A DNA stretch of 64,000 bases, taken from contig NC_056546.1 of NCBI RefSeq assembly GCF_910596095.1, positions 20,178,425 through 20,242,424 of the forward strand, in the 5' to 3' direction. A program made the translations under genes and the position numbers. Every line of letters begins with the position of its first letter. The stretch's first letter is position 1. Source of the DNA: Thunnus maccoyii. Taxonomy: Eukaryota; Chordata; Actinopteri; Scombriformes; Scombridae. Shown piece after piece: positions 50,341 through 60,519 of this stretch. The notes under the pieces are model-generated. The model was not told the origin of the DNA and made no database searches. It worked only from the letters and a program-made list of their open reading frames with translations.

Positions 50341-50625
50341 TCAAATTTCAGATTCATTTTGTATTTAAAAGGTTAGAGAGGGGCAGAGTTTAGAGATGTT
50401 TTTGAGATGGTAGAAAGAGGTTTTGCACAGATATCTTATGCAGTCATCAAAAGTCAGGTGAGGGTCAAACCAAACACCCAGATCAGTGACTGAGGAGGAA
50501 AGGGGGATTGTCCTGGATGCCAAAGGTGAGATGAGGTATGGGGGAATGACTGAACCTGATGTGGAGTGCCAATAAGGAGAGCTTCAGTTTTGATGGTTTT
50601 ATCATGCTTATTCATTATTTTTCCC
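50341..50625 (-). mobile_element. L2-type LINE fragment
   Basis: The minus strand translates to DKTIKTEALLIGTPHQVQS, then pieces around SLIWVFGLTLT, CAKPLSTISKTS and LNSAPL. At the DNA level it closely follows 27300-27480 of the plus-strand L2 copy, including GCAAAACCTCTTTCTACCAT and CTCTAAACTCTGCCCCTCTC. Only the part after the YADD motif is present, and it has stops. Confidence 0.8.
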
Positions 50626-51340
50626 TTGCAGGGTGGTGCTGCAGCTGATGTAATAGCTTGGACTGGCCCTATTTTTATTTTATTTTATTTTACTTTTTTA
50701 AATAAACAGCTTTATTGAAATAAGTATACAACACGTTTACAGTACCTTGTGTATACAACTTGAGTCTACAATCACATACATGCTAGTGGGACTAAAGGTT
50801 GTAATAAAAAATAAAGTTGTTAAATAAATACCTTGTAAGGCTTACAGTGGATATACATTTTAACAGATTTTTTCATTGTACATCCAGATATTGAAGAAAT
50901 GTATTGTGTAATGTGAATAATACATTTTAGTTTGGCTTTATGCTTAAGAATTTGGATTTGTGAACATAAAAGTTGGTCAAAATAGTGAAAAATTTATCAA
51001 ATAGAACTGAGAACAGAGATATGTGTCATATTCAGTGAATCAAAACAATACATTTTTCCAAAGTAATGTAAAGTGAGGGTTGATTTGATCAGCAATAAAT
51101 CATGACAATTTACTTTAAGTTTCTCTGAGCTCCCCACAAAAGGTACCACTTACATCAATGTCTTTCTTGAGTTTCTGCAAATGATGATTTGTGGGATAAA
51201 ACCTGTGAAGCATTTTAAAGGGTATCTCTTGGACTTTGTTAGTCAAAAAAAAAAAAAAAAAAAAAGAGTTGGGCAATAGCCAAACTCTTTCCCAACAAAC
51301 GTGGACCAACATGATAAGGCAGAGGATCAGGCTGTAAAGA
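50626..51340. other. Intergenic, simple-sequence rich
   Basis: A (TTTTA)n-like stretch at about 50670-50700 and a poly(A) run at about 51246-51266. No gene signal. Confidence 0.5.
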
Positions 51341-51541
51341 GGATTTTGAGGGCCATATGAATACATAAATAATTATATAATTAAATGCTTAAATATATGA
51401 ATAAATATATAATTATACAATAAAATGCTTAAATAAATGAATAAATAAATAATTAAATGCTTAATTTTCACCATTGTCACAAATTAAATGAGACTTTAAA
51501 TATGTAAATGTATGTGTATTTATTTATTCATTTATATACAG

Positions 51542-51615
<74 letters not shown>

Positions 51616-52432
51616 CACATTATTCACACATTATTCACACATTATTCACAATTTTATTTATCTATTTATAATTTTATTTATTTGTTTATATATACTTTTA
51701 TTCATCTATAGTGTAACTTGCTGCAGAGAAATAAATAAATGTGTCAACTTCATCCATCACAAGTCAGGGGGCCGGTTAAAGTCTCTGACTGGTCGCCCTG
51801 CAGCCTCAGTTGCTGTACTATCTCTGCGAGGATCATGAATACAGCTTCATTAATTTCTGTGTCAGTCAGGTCCAATGTCATTCCAATTCATTCAGCGAAG
51901 CCCTCAATTTGATCAAAAAAAAGTATAGGAATTTGCATTTGCCTCTATCTGTCCAGCCACAGCCAACATATCTACCATTGTAGCATGTGAGATTTCATTA
52001 AGATCCACACTGGGTGCTGCCATCTTGAATTAGGCAAAAGCAGTAGATTCAAGTTCAACCACTAATTGCAGAGTCCGCCCCCTGACTTTTGACGGATGAA
52101 GTTGACAGATTTATTTATTTTGCTGCAGCAAGTTACACAATGGATTAATGAAAGTATGTATAAATAAATAAATAAAATTATAAATAGATATATAAATGTT
52201 TTAAATAAAGAATAAGTAAATACATAAATTAATATATGAATGAATAAATAAATAAAAACACAATTTAACATTTATATCTTCAATGTCTCATTTAATTTGT
52301 GATTTATTTATCTATTTATGGTGACATTTAAGCATTAATTGATATAATTATATATTTATTCATTTATTTAAGCATTTGATTATATAATCATTCATGCATT
52401 TATATATTTAGTTACGGCCCTTCAAACCCTCC
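51341..52432. mobile_element. Foldback (long inverted repeat) element, about 1.1 kb
   Basis: The left arm 51341-51775 and right arm 52076-52432 are inverted copies of each other. GTGTAACTTGCTGCAG occurs near 51712 and, in reverse, near 52121-52136. AAGTCAGGGGG ends the left arm and its complement starts the right arm. The outer tips are GGATTTTGAGGGCC and the complement of GGCCCTTCAAACC. Both arms are full of AAATAAATAAAT words. The spacer (51776-52075) is unique, without an ORF. Arm length is unequal mainly because of the (TA)n expansion in the left arm. Confidence 0.8.
51545..51612. repeat. (TA)n microsatellite inside the foldback left arm
   Basis: About 34 TA units, absent from the matching position of the right arm, so it expanded after the arms formed. 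It is followed by three ATTCACACATT units. Confidence 0.95.
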
Positions 52433-52663
52433 ATACAACTGGCCCTTTAACCATAATACATCCATGCCTTTAACTCTGACGTTTCAGTTTTCCTCCACGT
52501 TGGCCGCACATGCGCAGAGAGCCCGGTCACCTGCTGGAAATCAGGAGCGAATAAGGAAGTCTAGCATTGAGGACTGGATGTCAGGCTGAGTAAAGATAAA
52601 ATTACATCTCTGCCCGATAGCAGTCATCTGCTTGTCAGCTGTTAGCTCCACCGGCGTGACAAG
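52433..52663 (+). promoter_or_regulatory. golga4 promoter and 5' UTR region
   Basis: The 231 bp between the foldback element and the ATG. No TATA box is seen, but there is CACATGCGCAGAG (about 52507-52519), close to the NRF1 core, and several CpGs, as expected for a housekeeping promoter. The transcript start is not identifiable. Confidence 0.45.
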
Positions 52664-52741
52664 ATGTTTAAAAAACTGAAGCAGAGGATAAACGAGGAGC
52701 AGTCACCGCAGAGGAGTGCGCAGTCACCACAACAGGCCCAG
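52664..52741 (+). CDS. golga4: golga4 exon 1 (golgin-245 N-terminus)
   Basis: Golgin-245/p230 is a long coiled-coil tether on the trans-Golgi network. Its C-terminal GRIP domain binds Arl1 (off this window), and its extreme N-terminus captures endosome-derived vesicles, with TBC1D23 as adaptor. This exon encodes MFKKLKQRINEEQSPQRSAQ plus SPQQAQ. The FKKLKQ start is the conserved hallmark of the golgin-245 tip. The donor after 52741 is GTTGGT, phase 0. Across the exons listed here the frame is open throughout and every junction fits GT/AG, giving 394 residues without and 428 with the cassette exon at 55806. Vertebrate golgin-245 is around 2,200 residues, so about four fifths lies to the right. 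Confidence 0.93.
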
Positions 52742-53975
52742 GTTGGTTGTTGTGCTGCTGGGAGCTAACAGGCTAAGCTAACATCTGTTTACACTGCCCG
52801 GAGTGTTGTTTCAAAGAGGTTTTTCGCGAATATCTTACTAGCTAAACTTATTAAACTGTTCACTTTTAACAAGGTGTTTTGTCAGCCGACCCTCTTGCTT
52901 TCTTGTAAGCGTTTAGGACCATGCTAAGTCAGTTAGCTGGCTAACTAGGCTGTCATCAGCTGCTGCCATTGAGGTGCGTTCAAGAAAACTTGTAACGTAA
53001 ACTGGTAGATCTCGATGTCTCAGGTGGAAATAACAACAACAGGCAGCCAGTATTGAACTTCGTTGTTGCTGAAACACTCGACAACAATCTTATAATCGAC
53101 TCTTAGACAGTATGGGCGTGTCAGTGCTGCTTGCATGTTACTGTTGGTCAGCTGGCAGCTTTATTTGACACATGCTAATCCAGCTGCTGCACGACAGCTG
53201 CCTTCGTGCTCCATAAATATACAAGATTAACTAACGTGCATAGCGTATTTACTACGCTTTTAACAAGCTAACTAAATAACCTTTGCAAACACTGCTCCAA
53301 AGCAGTTTGATCTGGGACTTGACCTTGCCCTTGTCTATCATATCCTTGCTGGTCAGGTTCAACTTTTCCCTCCTTGTTACTGCAGTTTGTAAATGTTTGT
53401 AACATGATTGTGCACCTTCATATTGAGCAGATGATTTGGCCTGTTAGGAGCTCTGTTTGTTTTTTCATGGTGTTTTTTAAAAAAACCTACATATGAGCAT
53501 TGTATGTCAAACCTCTTCTGTAGCTGGAAAACTACTAATATGACCAACCTTTGAAGTACTGTTTGTAACTGTGTTCAAGTTCCCTTAGATGTAATAACCC
53601 GTTTTGCTTGATGTGTTGCATTTGTTATATAGTTTGGGTTTCTTTTTATGGAATTTGGCAAACAGCAATTTGTTGCTTTAAGTTTGTTCGTGTTTACAGT
53701 TCATGACACCCATTGTCTTGTTAATAATATCAATGCTGCAAGGGGTCAAAGGTGAAGATTGACAAACAGTTAGGTACAATGATAAGAAAGGGTAGATTAG
53801 ACAAATATCAATATTGTAGTGGTACATTACATTGCTTTATACTGTATCAGGGAACCAAAAGATGTGACTTCTCAAACAAATATCATAAGAAAGAAGGGCA
53901 GATTATGAGTTTGTGTGTAATTCAGGGAGAGGCATTTTGTGTTTTAATACAAACTTATGTACCGTTTTTCAACAG
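52742..53975 (+). other. golga4 intron 1
   Basis: GT...AG intron with GC-moderate 5' DNA containing several GCTAAC/GCTAGC words. No element was recognised. Confidence 0.8.
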
Positions 53976-54053
53976 ATCGGAGCTGGAGACCGGCGCAGCA
54001 GCCAAACTCCACCATTTCACCATGATGGCTCACCCTCTCCCAGTGACAGAGAG
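53976..54053 (+). CDS. golga4: golga4 exon 2
   Basis: 78 bases, phase 0 at both ends, between TTTTTCAACAG and GTGAGC. It encodes a Ser/Pro/His-rich linker starting IGAGDRRSSQTPPF and ending SPSPSDRE. Sequence conservation is low but position and phase fit the linker after the golgin tip, which ends in a similar acidic RE in mammals. Confidence 0.85.
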
Positions 54054-55533
54054 GTGAGCATGGTGTCAGCTTATGATGGATATATGTTTAATATCTCTGT
54101 ACTCAAACCGCAGCCTGCAGAGGTGTTTTATTCTCTCCCCACCCCATTTTCTCATTTTCAATACAGTGTAATGTTTCTGTCAGTCTTACAAAAATCTGTC
54201 ATGTGTTTTGTTACGCTTAATGCTCCCCTAATAACAACCAGTGTCTTTTTGCCTTTTTGCTGTGCCAGCAAGTAAAAGTAAATCAGTTACTTATTAGTGC
54301 TTTAAGGTTTCAAAAAACTCTAGGTTAGTGATTATCTTTTCACTACTCATCCTCTATCATCAAATTAAGTTTAAAAAAAAATCTCAACAATCTGTCCCTA
54401 ACTTATCAAAGTTAAATATAACACAAGATAAATATTATTCCCTTCACTTTTTCCCTAAGCATATTTCCTTAATCATAGCTGTTTCATTACTTATACAACA
54501 GATGAGAATCATCAAAAGGTCCTCAAACTTTCATGGGAACACTGAGAACACTGTGATAATTGATGTGATGTGTTGCAGAGCAAACAGTACTGTTATCTCA
54601 TTATATACAGGTACGGTCTGTTATTTCTTATGCAGCTTTTTCCTTCATGTAACTGCATGAATTATGCAACAAAAAGCCAAAACTTAGGGTATTATGATGT
54701 TCATCTTCAAGAACATTTTGCCAATGTAATAATTTTTTTTTAAAGAAGCTTCATAACACAAATGATATATCAGTACATTAAATCATAACAACATTTTACA
54801 ATAGATCATTTAATGACTGAGAATAAATTATTTTTCATTATGGTACAGGAACTTCCCACCCAAAAGAGATTCTCGTTTAGAGTCACTGTGAAGGGCATTT
54901 CAATGGCGGAGGGCATATCACATTTCAGCATATTTATGAGTGTTTTGGTTTTTTCTCCTCTGGTGAATTGTTGTAATATTTTCTCCCTAGCGATCTCCGT
55001 TTGTGGATATGTGCAAGTTCATGCAAGACTTCTTAGATTCATCAGACAGAGGTAGACCGTCAATGAGATACTGACTATAATTCTAAGATGGATGTTGCAA
55101 CATGTGGTTAATAAGAGCTTAGATATGGATCTTTACACCTTGGGCTGTTAGATCTTTAGTACTTATTCATGATAAGTTTTCTACATTTTGACACTGGACA
55201 CCCCAAACTGGAATAGTGACGGTGCACCTCTTGGTCATGTTTCTATACTCTACTTTCCCCTTTTATCCTCGGGAAGCACAAATATGTGGTTATAGTTTGG
55301 GCCCATGAGCCCTCAACTTTGAAGCTTCGTACCATTGCAGAATCATTTTTCACCTCACAAATCTTTAACACTTTGACATCTTTGAAAGTGTAAGTTTGTT
55401 CATTGAAGACAGATTTGACAACAGCACAACTTAAAGACGACACACTGAGATGTCAAACTGTTATTCATAACATAAATGTTGATTGAGTGTTTCACTTTCC
55501 CGCTTTCCTTATTTTTCTTGCAATTTCATGTAG
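54054..55533 (+). other. golga4 intron, first part
   Basis: No certain exon. A 61-base open segment at 54991-55051 has an acceptor-like CTCCCTAG and a following GTAGAC; see findings. Confidence 0.6.
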
Positions 55534-55565
55534 TCTCTCTCTCCCTCCCTCCCTCTCCCTCTCTT

Positions 55566-55629
<64 letters not shown>

Positions 55630-55655
55630 ACTCTCTTTCTCTCTCTCCATTCATC
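55534..55655. repeat. (CT)n microsatellite / pyrimidine tract
   Basis: About 120 bases of nearly pure CT on the golga4 sense strand, with CCCT, TTCT and CACT interruptions. It ends about 150 bases upstream of the cassette exon and generates Ser/Leu-repeat false ORFs. Confidence 0.95.
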
Positions 55656-55805
55656 TCAATCTCTCTCGGCCAGCCTCCTCTGGATGGTCTGGCAAGACAA
55701 TCCCCCTCAGCGCTATTCACACTCATGGTGTTGTTTTTCTCATTGCTCTCTGTGTTCCTCTCCTTTCCCCACCTTTTCGTCCCGTTACTGCACTGACGGG
55801 GTCAG

Positions 55806-55907
55806 ATGCTGGCCGGGATGATAGCAGAGCCCGCTTTTCTCTCTGAGTATACTATCTTTGCTCTGGACCATTCAAAACGACCCAAAACGGCCCAGGTAGC
55901 CAGTGTG
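55806..55907 (+). CDS. golga4: golga4 cassette-type exon (probably alternative)
   Basis: 102 bases, phase 0 at both ends, between GGGGTCAG and the strong donor GTGAGT. An earlier in-frame donor, GTAGCC after 55895, is weaker. It encodes [20 protein letters not shown], then [14 protein letters not shown]. The clean phase and protein-like sequence argue for a real exon. I recall a very similar [20 protein letters not shown] insert in some mammalian GOLGA4 isoforms, at the same place after the RE linker, but could not verify this. Skipping it keeps the frame, so it would add 34 residues between the vesicle-capturing tip and the Ser-rich region. Confidence 0.75.
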
Positions 55908-58615
55908 GTGAGTTTGTCCTCACTTCCTGCCTCTTCCTCATCTTTCTCCTCCTCCTCCTCCCGCCCTGTTCCTTCCTCCCGTCTCCGCGCCTCTGGGGAA
56001 TCAGTAGAGGACTGTGGCCCACGTAGGGACTGCTTGTTCCCTGCTCTCTGTCTCCTGTTTCCTTTGGAATTAGCAACAAGAAGGCATCTCATATCTAGGC
56101 TAACCCTGCATCTGATGGGAGTTATGGTTTCCATTGTGGGATAGAAGCTTGTGTGCTTTCTGCCGTTTGTTGGTTTATTGTCCTACCTTTCAGTTATTAT
56201 GATCTGTCACTGAATTCAGTATCATCCCCCTTGTCTTCAGGTATCCTTTAGCTTTTAGTTGCTTGCCTTATAGACCCCCAACATCCTGTTATGTTGCCTG
56301 ATAGCCTTTGTCCCTTCTCCCGACAAGTCTGTTTATTTGGAGAGTTGAAGTTTTCATTTTATAAGCATTTGGCTGGCTTTTATAAGCAGTTGAAATGTTG
56401 AATGTCATGTAACTCTTCCAAGTAAACAAACAGACCAGAGCACCCTTGTAGATGCCCTTGTGGTCAAAAGCTAGATGATGTGGAGGAAAACAACATTTGA
56501 CGCAACTTAGGCTTAATCAGTTTTGGTATCAAACATTTTTCCAGAAGTTAAGGATCAGGCACTAAACCAGTGGAGGGAAATCATACAGTTTCTACTTTAC
56601 ACAAATTAGTTATTAATGCATACATTCATTTTTCTAACATTTCGTATGTCTGTTTACATGTATTTGATGTAACGTACAGTACCAGTCAAACGTTTGGACA
56701 CACTTAAACATGTCCAAATGTTTGACTGGTACTGTAAAGTGTAAAATATTTCTGTTTAATCTAAATAGCTATTTTTTTGTTCTGGCTACCAACTAACTGC
56801 TCGATGTTAAGTGTCTGTGTGTGGCTAGTTATTGCAGTTTCTGTAATGTACATCTATTTTGAAGTTTTAATTTTAAATGCTTATTTAATGTTGTTTATCC
56901 AAACTATTTTAAGCACTGTTATAGCTGTCTAATTATGTGGGTATTTAATATCAGCAACCCGTGTTTGCTAACATGAAATACATACTGAAATATATACTGA
57001 TGTTAATGAATATTAATAAATTATTAATAGGTATCTCCTTACTAACGCCAGTAAGGACATACTGGTAGTGCGGGTAAATGAATGGTCCAGTCACATTCAT
57101 TCTGTGAGGTTTGATCTCTGTTGCCTTTTACCTCTTTATTACATCTGGACTAAATATAATTGAAAAGGCTGCACTATACTTTTATTCTTTTGTTATAACC
57201 TCTGTTGTACCGTCAGTAATAGACTGTAGTGATCAGTTAGTTATTGCTTTATAGTCTGGAGAGTTTTGGTGCTACAGATACAGCAGATGTCATGATCACG
57301 GCTGTCCGTTGATAACCTGCAAATTCCTCAAATCCATCATAATGCCTTTATGATTTTCCATCTACACAAAATGTTAAATCCTCCCTCTGTTGATAGTAAT
57401 CCCATCCAAACTATCTCATTCATTTTGTCAATTTTTACATTTTGTTTTGAAGGAACAAACTCTCATTTTGCCAACTATGTTTGTCATTTTATCAGAGCCG
57501 TATTCAAGCAAATTTTTGGTCTCTTTAAAGTATGTTTGTGCTGGTACTTGATCAAGGTAGTGATAGTAGTTACCACTGTTAGTAAAGTCATTTTGGATTC
57601 AGAACCAGTCTGAATTTGGTGAATGATTTGTTGTCTGTGAGAATTAGCATGGGGTAAGTAAAGTATGCTAAGTAGCGTTTTTAAAAGTGGCCTCTTATTC
57701 CTGTTTATTCAAATAACCTTGTGAAAGTAAAGTAGGCGTATCATGTAGCCCTGGCATGCTGCCTAAATAAAGAGTCCAACCATCTCTGTCCTCATCAGTA
57801 TCAACCTTCTAGATGTATTACATAGCAGTAACATTTGTGTGTCCTTTATGCTCATTTAGCTCTGTTGACACAACACACACTCATTCACAAAGTCAAACAA
57901 TTGCCCCAAACCCAGTGACATGAAATCATTTGGGTTTGAAAGTAATTACTAGATTGGCCACTGATGCATAGCAAGCTGTACTTCATTGTTTATTTTTCAG
58001 AATAGAGCCATTCTTAAACTGCGACAGCAATTAAAACAGATCCTGGAATTGACCCAAAAGTGATCCCTGTCCTGTTAAGAAAATTTCCGCATGTAACAGA
58101 AAAGAAATGTTCAATGTTTTGCAAAGCAACTCAGAGGAAGGAGTAGCTCGGAGCTGGACAAGTGAGAGGAGAAAACTGGCTTACTCTGATCCTGCTTCTA
58201 ACACGTCAACTAAACCAACTAAGCTGCTAAATATTCACTTCAATTGTGACTCTCTTGTGCTCTTTTAATACAGCTGCACACGGCACTGCCAAGCATCTTT
58301 AATTCAAATACTTGCTCTCCCACTTGAATTTAACTGTCTGTTTGTTCTGACCTCATGGCTGTTCAGTAGAGTATAGTTTTAACCCTTTTTTTGTTTAATG
58401 TACTGTAGAGATGCCTTCTTTTTATGTATTTAACCCCTCTGTTTTTTCCAAGTTGCATGAGGGTACCCATTGCCCCTGCATTGCTCCCAGCAATACTAAT
58501 ATTGCTCCCTCCAGAGTAATCAGGGAGTGCCATGCTGGGTGTGGATGACTAACTGGCCCAGGACAAGTTCACTGGCACAGTTTTCCTTTCTCTCATAACA
58601 TCTTTTTTTCTGCAG
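55908..58615 (+). other. golga4 intron
   Basis: About 2.7 kb. A Ser-rich/Arg-rich pair of overlapping ORFs at 55802-56144 comes from the cassette exon plus CT-rich DNA. It holds the short Tc1-like palindrome at 56675-56736. No other exon was recognised. Confidence 0.7.
56675..56736. repeat. 62 bp near-perfect palindrome with Tc1-like terminus
   Basis: Two 26-base arms (25 of 26 matching) starting TACAGTACCAGTCAAAC, with a 10-base loop CACTTAAACA. CAGTACCAGTCAAA plus GTTTGGACACAC resembles a common fish Tc1/mariner inverted terminus as I remember it. Both ends carry TA, the usual target site of that superfamily. Confidence 0.8.
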
Positions 58616-58684
58616 AGTGCCTCTAAAGGGCCAGCGAGATCTCCCAGAGGTAGCATCAATGGGGATGGAAGTGCTTCTCCTCAT
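58616..58684 (+). CDS. golga4: golga4 Ser-rich linker exon
   Basis: 69 bases, phase 0, between TTTTTTTCTGCAG and GTACGT. Encodes SASKGPARSPRGSINGDGSA, then SPH: a flexible, basic, phosphorylatable linker. It could be an alternative exon, because human golgin-245 as I recall it goes from the RE linker almost directly to the QSFAQKLQL block. Confidence 0.8.
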
Positions 58685-58784
58685 GTACGTGAATTCCCAG
58701 TCTTCTCCATCCTCCTCTTAAATCTTCAAATTATTCTTTAAAATGCAATTTCTCACTCTTTGAACTTCTTGAATTTTCCAACAG

Positions 58785-59111
58785 AGAGAGGAGCCGCAGT
58801 CGTTTGCCCAAAAACTGCAGCTGAAAGTTCCCTCCATGGAGTCGTTGATTCGCGTCGGCGCCAGTCGAGCGGAGAACCTGTTCCGTTCTCCCTCTAAAGA
58901 AAGCCTGGTCCGAAGCTCATCGCGTGACTCCCTGACACCTTTGGGGGAAAACGAAGCAGCGGGCGCCCTCATGTATGATCCCCCCTCGGATATTGAGAGT
59001 GAGGCCGAGGAGTCCCCAGGAAACGCAGAGTCCCTTTCCAAAGAGCAGTTGTTACACCGACTGCTTAGAGTGGAGAGGAGCCTGGGGAAGTACAGAGGGA
59101 AGTACTCAGAG
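58785..59111 (+). CDS. golga4: golga4 exon with conserved Ser-rich repeats and start of coiled coil
   Basis: 327 bases, phase 0, encoding 109 residues. In order: REEPQSFAQKLQLKVPSMES; a repeat-like FRSPSKESLVRSSSRDSL; DPPSDIESEAEE; SLSKEQLLHRLLRVERSLGK; and YRGKYSE. The blocks match golgin-245 very closely, which makes this the most diagnostic exon for the gene call. The SPSKES and SSSRDS stretches are likely phosphosites. The second half starts the rod-like coiled coil. Confidence 0.95.
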
Positions 59112-59259
59112 GTGAGAGTCACACTGAGAATGGTCCCGAGGAGAGTAAAATCTTAAATTTGTCCAGTGCTAGTGTTTAACATAAAGCCATACAATTATAC
59201 AATAACTATAGTGATAACAATTTTCTCCCTTTACTTACCTCCACTTCTTCACCATGCAG

Positions 59260-59307
59260 CTGGTCACTGCATACCGAACAGTACAACGAGATAAAGAAAA
59301 AACACAG
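59260..59307 (+). CDS. golga4: golga4 coiled-coil exon
   Basis: 48 bases, phase 0, encoding LVTAYRTVQRDKEKTQ. It continues YRGKYSE from the previous exon, as in golgin-245. Acceptor CCATGCAG, donor GTAATT. Confidence 0.92.
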
Positions 59308-59456
59308 GTAATTTCTTCCAACTACTGTGTTGGCTAATATTTGGTGTATTGAGATATTTATTTCTTTTCATGTTGTTCTTAAGGAGTTTTCTCCTCAGTC
59401 ATTTTCAGTGTGTGCCTGAAAAACTCATATGTACATTTCTGTTCTCCTTCTCTCAG

Positions 59457-59513
59457 GTCATCCTCAGTCAGAGTCAAGATAAAGCTCTCCGCAGGATAGG
59501 GGAACTACGGGAG
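59457..59513 (+). CDS. golga4: golga4 coiled-coil exon
   Basis: 57 bases, phase 0, encoding VILSQSQDKALRRIGELRE. The SQSQDK block is conserved in golgin-245. Acceptor TCTCTCAG, donor GTATGG. Confidence 0.92.
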
Positions 59514-59667
59514 GTATGGCTATAATGAGAATATTGTTATCTCTCTGGGTCAATATCTCTTCTTTTCGATGTTCATTTTTGGGAAGGGGGATGTCTTATG
59601 AAATTGCTCTCTTCACAACATAAGATTTAAGATTAAATTATTAATAAACATATTGGATGATCTGTAG

Positions 59668-59766
59668 GAGCTGCAAATGGACCAGCAGGCCAAGAAACAC
59701 CTACAGGAAGAGTTTGACGCTGCGCTGGAGGAGAAAGACCAGATGATTACTGTTCTCCAAACGCAG
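59668..59766 (+). CDS. golga4: golga4 coiled-coil exon
   Basis: 99 bases, phase 0, encoding 33 residues starting ELQMDQQAKKHLQEEFDAAL and ending VLQTQ, a near-exact match to golgin-245 as remembered. Acceptor ATCTGTAG, donor GTGAGA. Confidence 0.94.
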
Positions 59767-60021
59767 GTGAGAGTGTTGGTATGTGGTTGGTTTTAGGTGG
59801 GGGCCAAGACTGCAGCAATATCTTTTTTTTTTTCCTTCTTCTTCTTTCAAAGTATAACTTGACTTTGAAAAGCTGCACTAACCATTATCACAAAACCTCT
59901 TGACTTGAGTACGGTTCCAACACAAACCACTGGTGCCTCTTATAGTCATGTACTCATAAACTTCAAACATGGCTGCTTAACAAAGGCATTTACATAACTT
60001 TGTTTTTTTCTTTTTTAATAG

Positions 60022-60172
60022 GTTGCATTGCTGAAGAAACGAGTCAAGGGGGTCACTGATGGCACTCTGCCACCTGAGGGTGAGGTCTTTCAGTCTGAAG
60101 ATGCTGTAGACTCTACCTCTGCCCCACAAAGTCCTTCTAAGGATCAAGGAGTGGAGTCTGATGTCACTGAGG
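60022..60172 (+). CDS. golga4: golga4 coiled-coil / acidic spacer exon
   Basis: 151 bases, entering in phase 0 and leaving in phase 1 (donor GTAGCC after GAGG). VALLKKRVKGVTDG is followed by an acidic, Ser-rich spacer (EGEVFQSEDAVDSTSAPQSP, then SKDQGVESDVTE) that breaks the coiled coil. The spacer is poorly conserved with mammals. Confidence 0.9.
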
Positions 60173-60328
60173 GTAGCCTACCTTTTTATATTTATAACAT
60201 ATATGTAATTATATATTTGCATATATAATTAAAACAATTAAAACATGAAGATACAGTACTGTGCACCAGATTCTAATGAGAATGCTTTAATGTTAATTTT
60301 TAACCTGCGCATTTTATTTTCTGGACAG

Positions 60329-60519
60329 AAGAGGGCAACAGTGATCCAACCAAACTTATGGAGGCTCTACAGAAGAGAGTGAAAAGGCAGGAAAACCTGT
60401 TGCACAAGTGCAAAGAAGTGATGCGTACACACAAGGAGCGGAGCACCCAGCTGGGCAGTGAGAATGAAGCTCTGCAACAGCAGCTGCAGGAGAGACTGCA
60501 GGAGCTGGAGAAGATGAAG
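60329..60519 (+). CDS. golga4: golga4 coiled-coil exon
   Basis: 191 bases, entering in phase 1 and leaving in phase 0. It encodes EGNSDPTKLMEALQKRVKRQ, then ENLLHKCKEVMRTHKE and a heptad-rich LQQQLQERLQELEKMK. LQKRVKRQENLL and LQERLQELEKMK are golgin-245 hallmarks. Acceptor CTGGACAG, donor GTGAAC. Confidence 0.94.

Noticed and set aside
51508-51838. ORFs with long Tyr-Ile repeats
   Set aside because: Translation of the (TA)n tract inside the foldback element; no domain.
55476-55846. ORFs with long Leu-Ser repeats
   Set aside because: Translation of the (CT)n tract; only the last part overlaps the true cassette exon, in another frame.
55802-56134. Acidic/basic minus-strand ORF antisense to the golga4 cassette exon
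   Set aside because: Shadow of the exon plus CT-rich intron; low complexity and no known domain.
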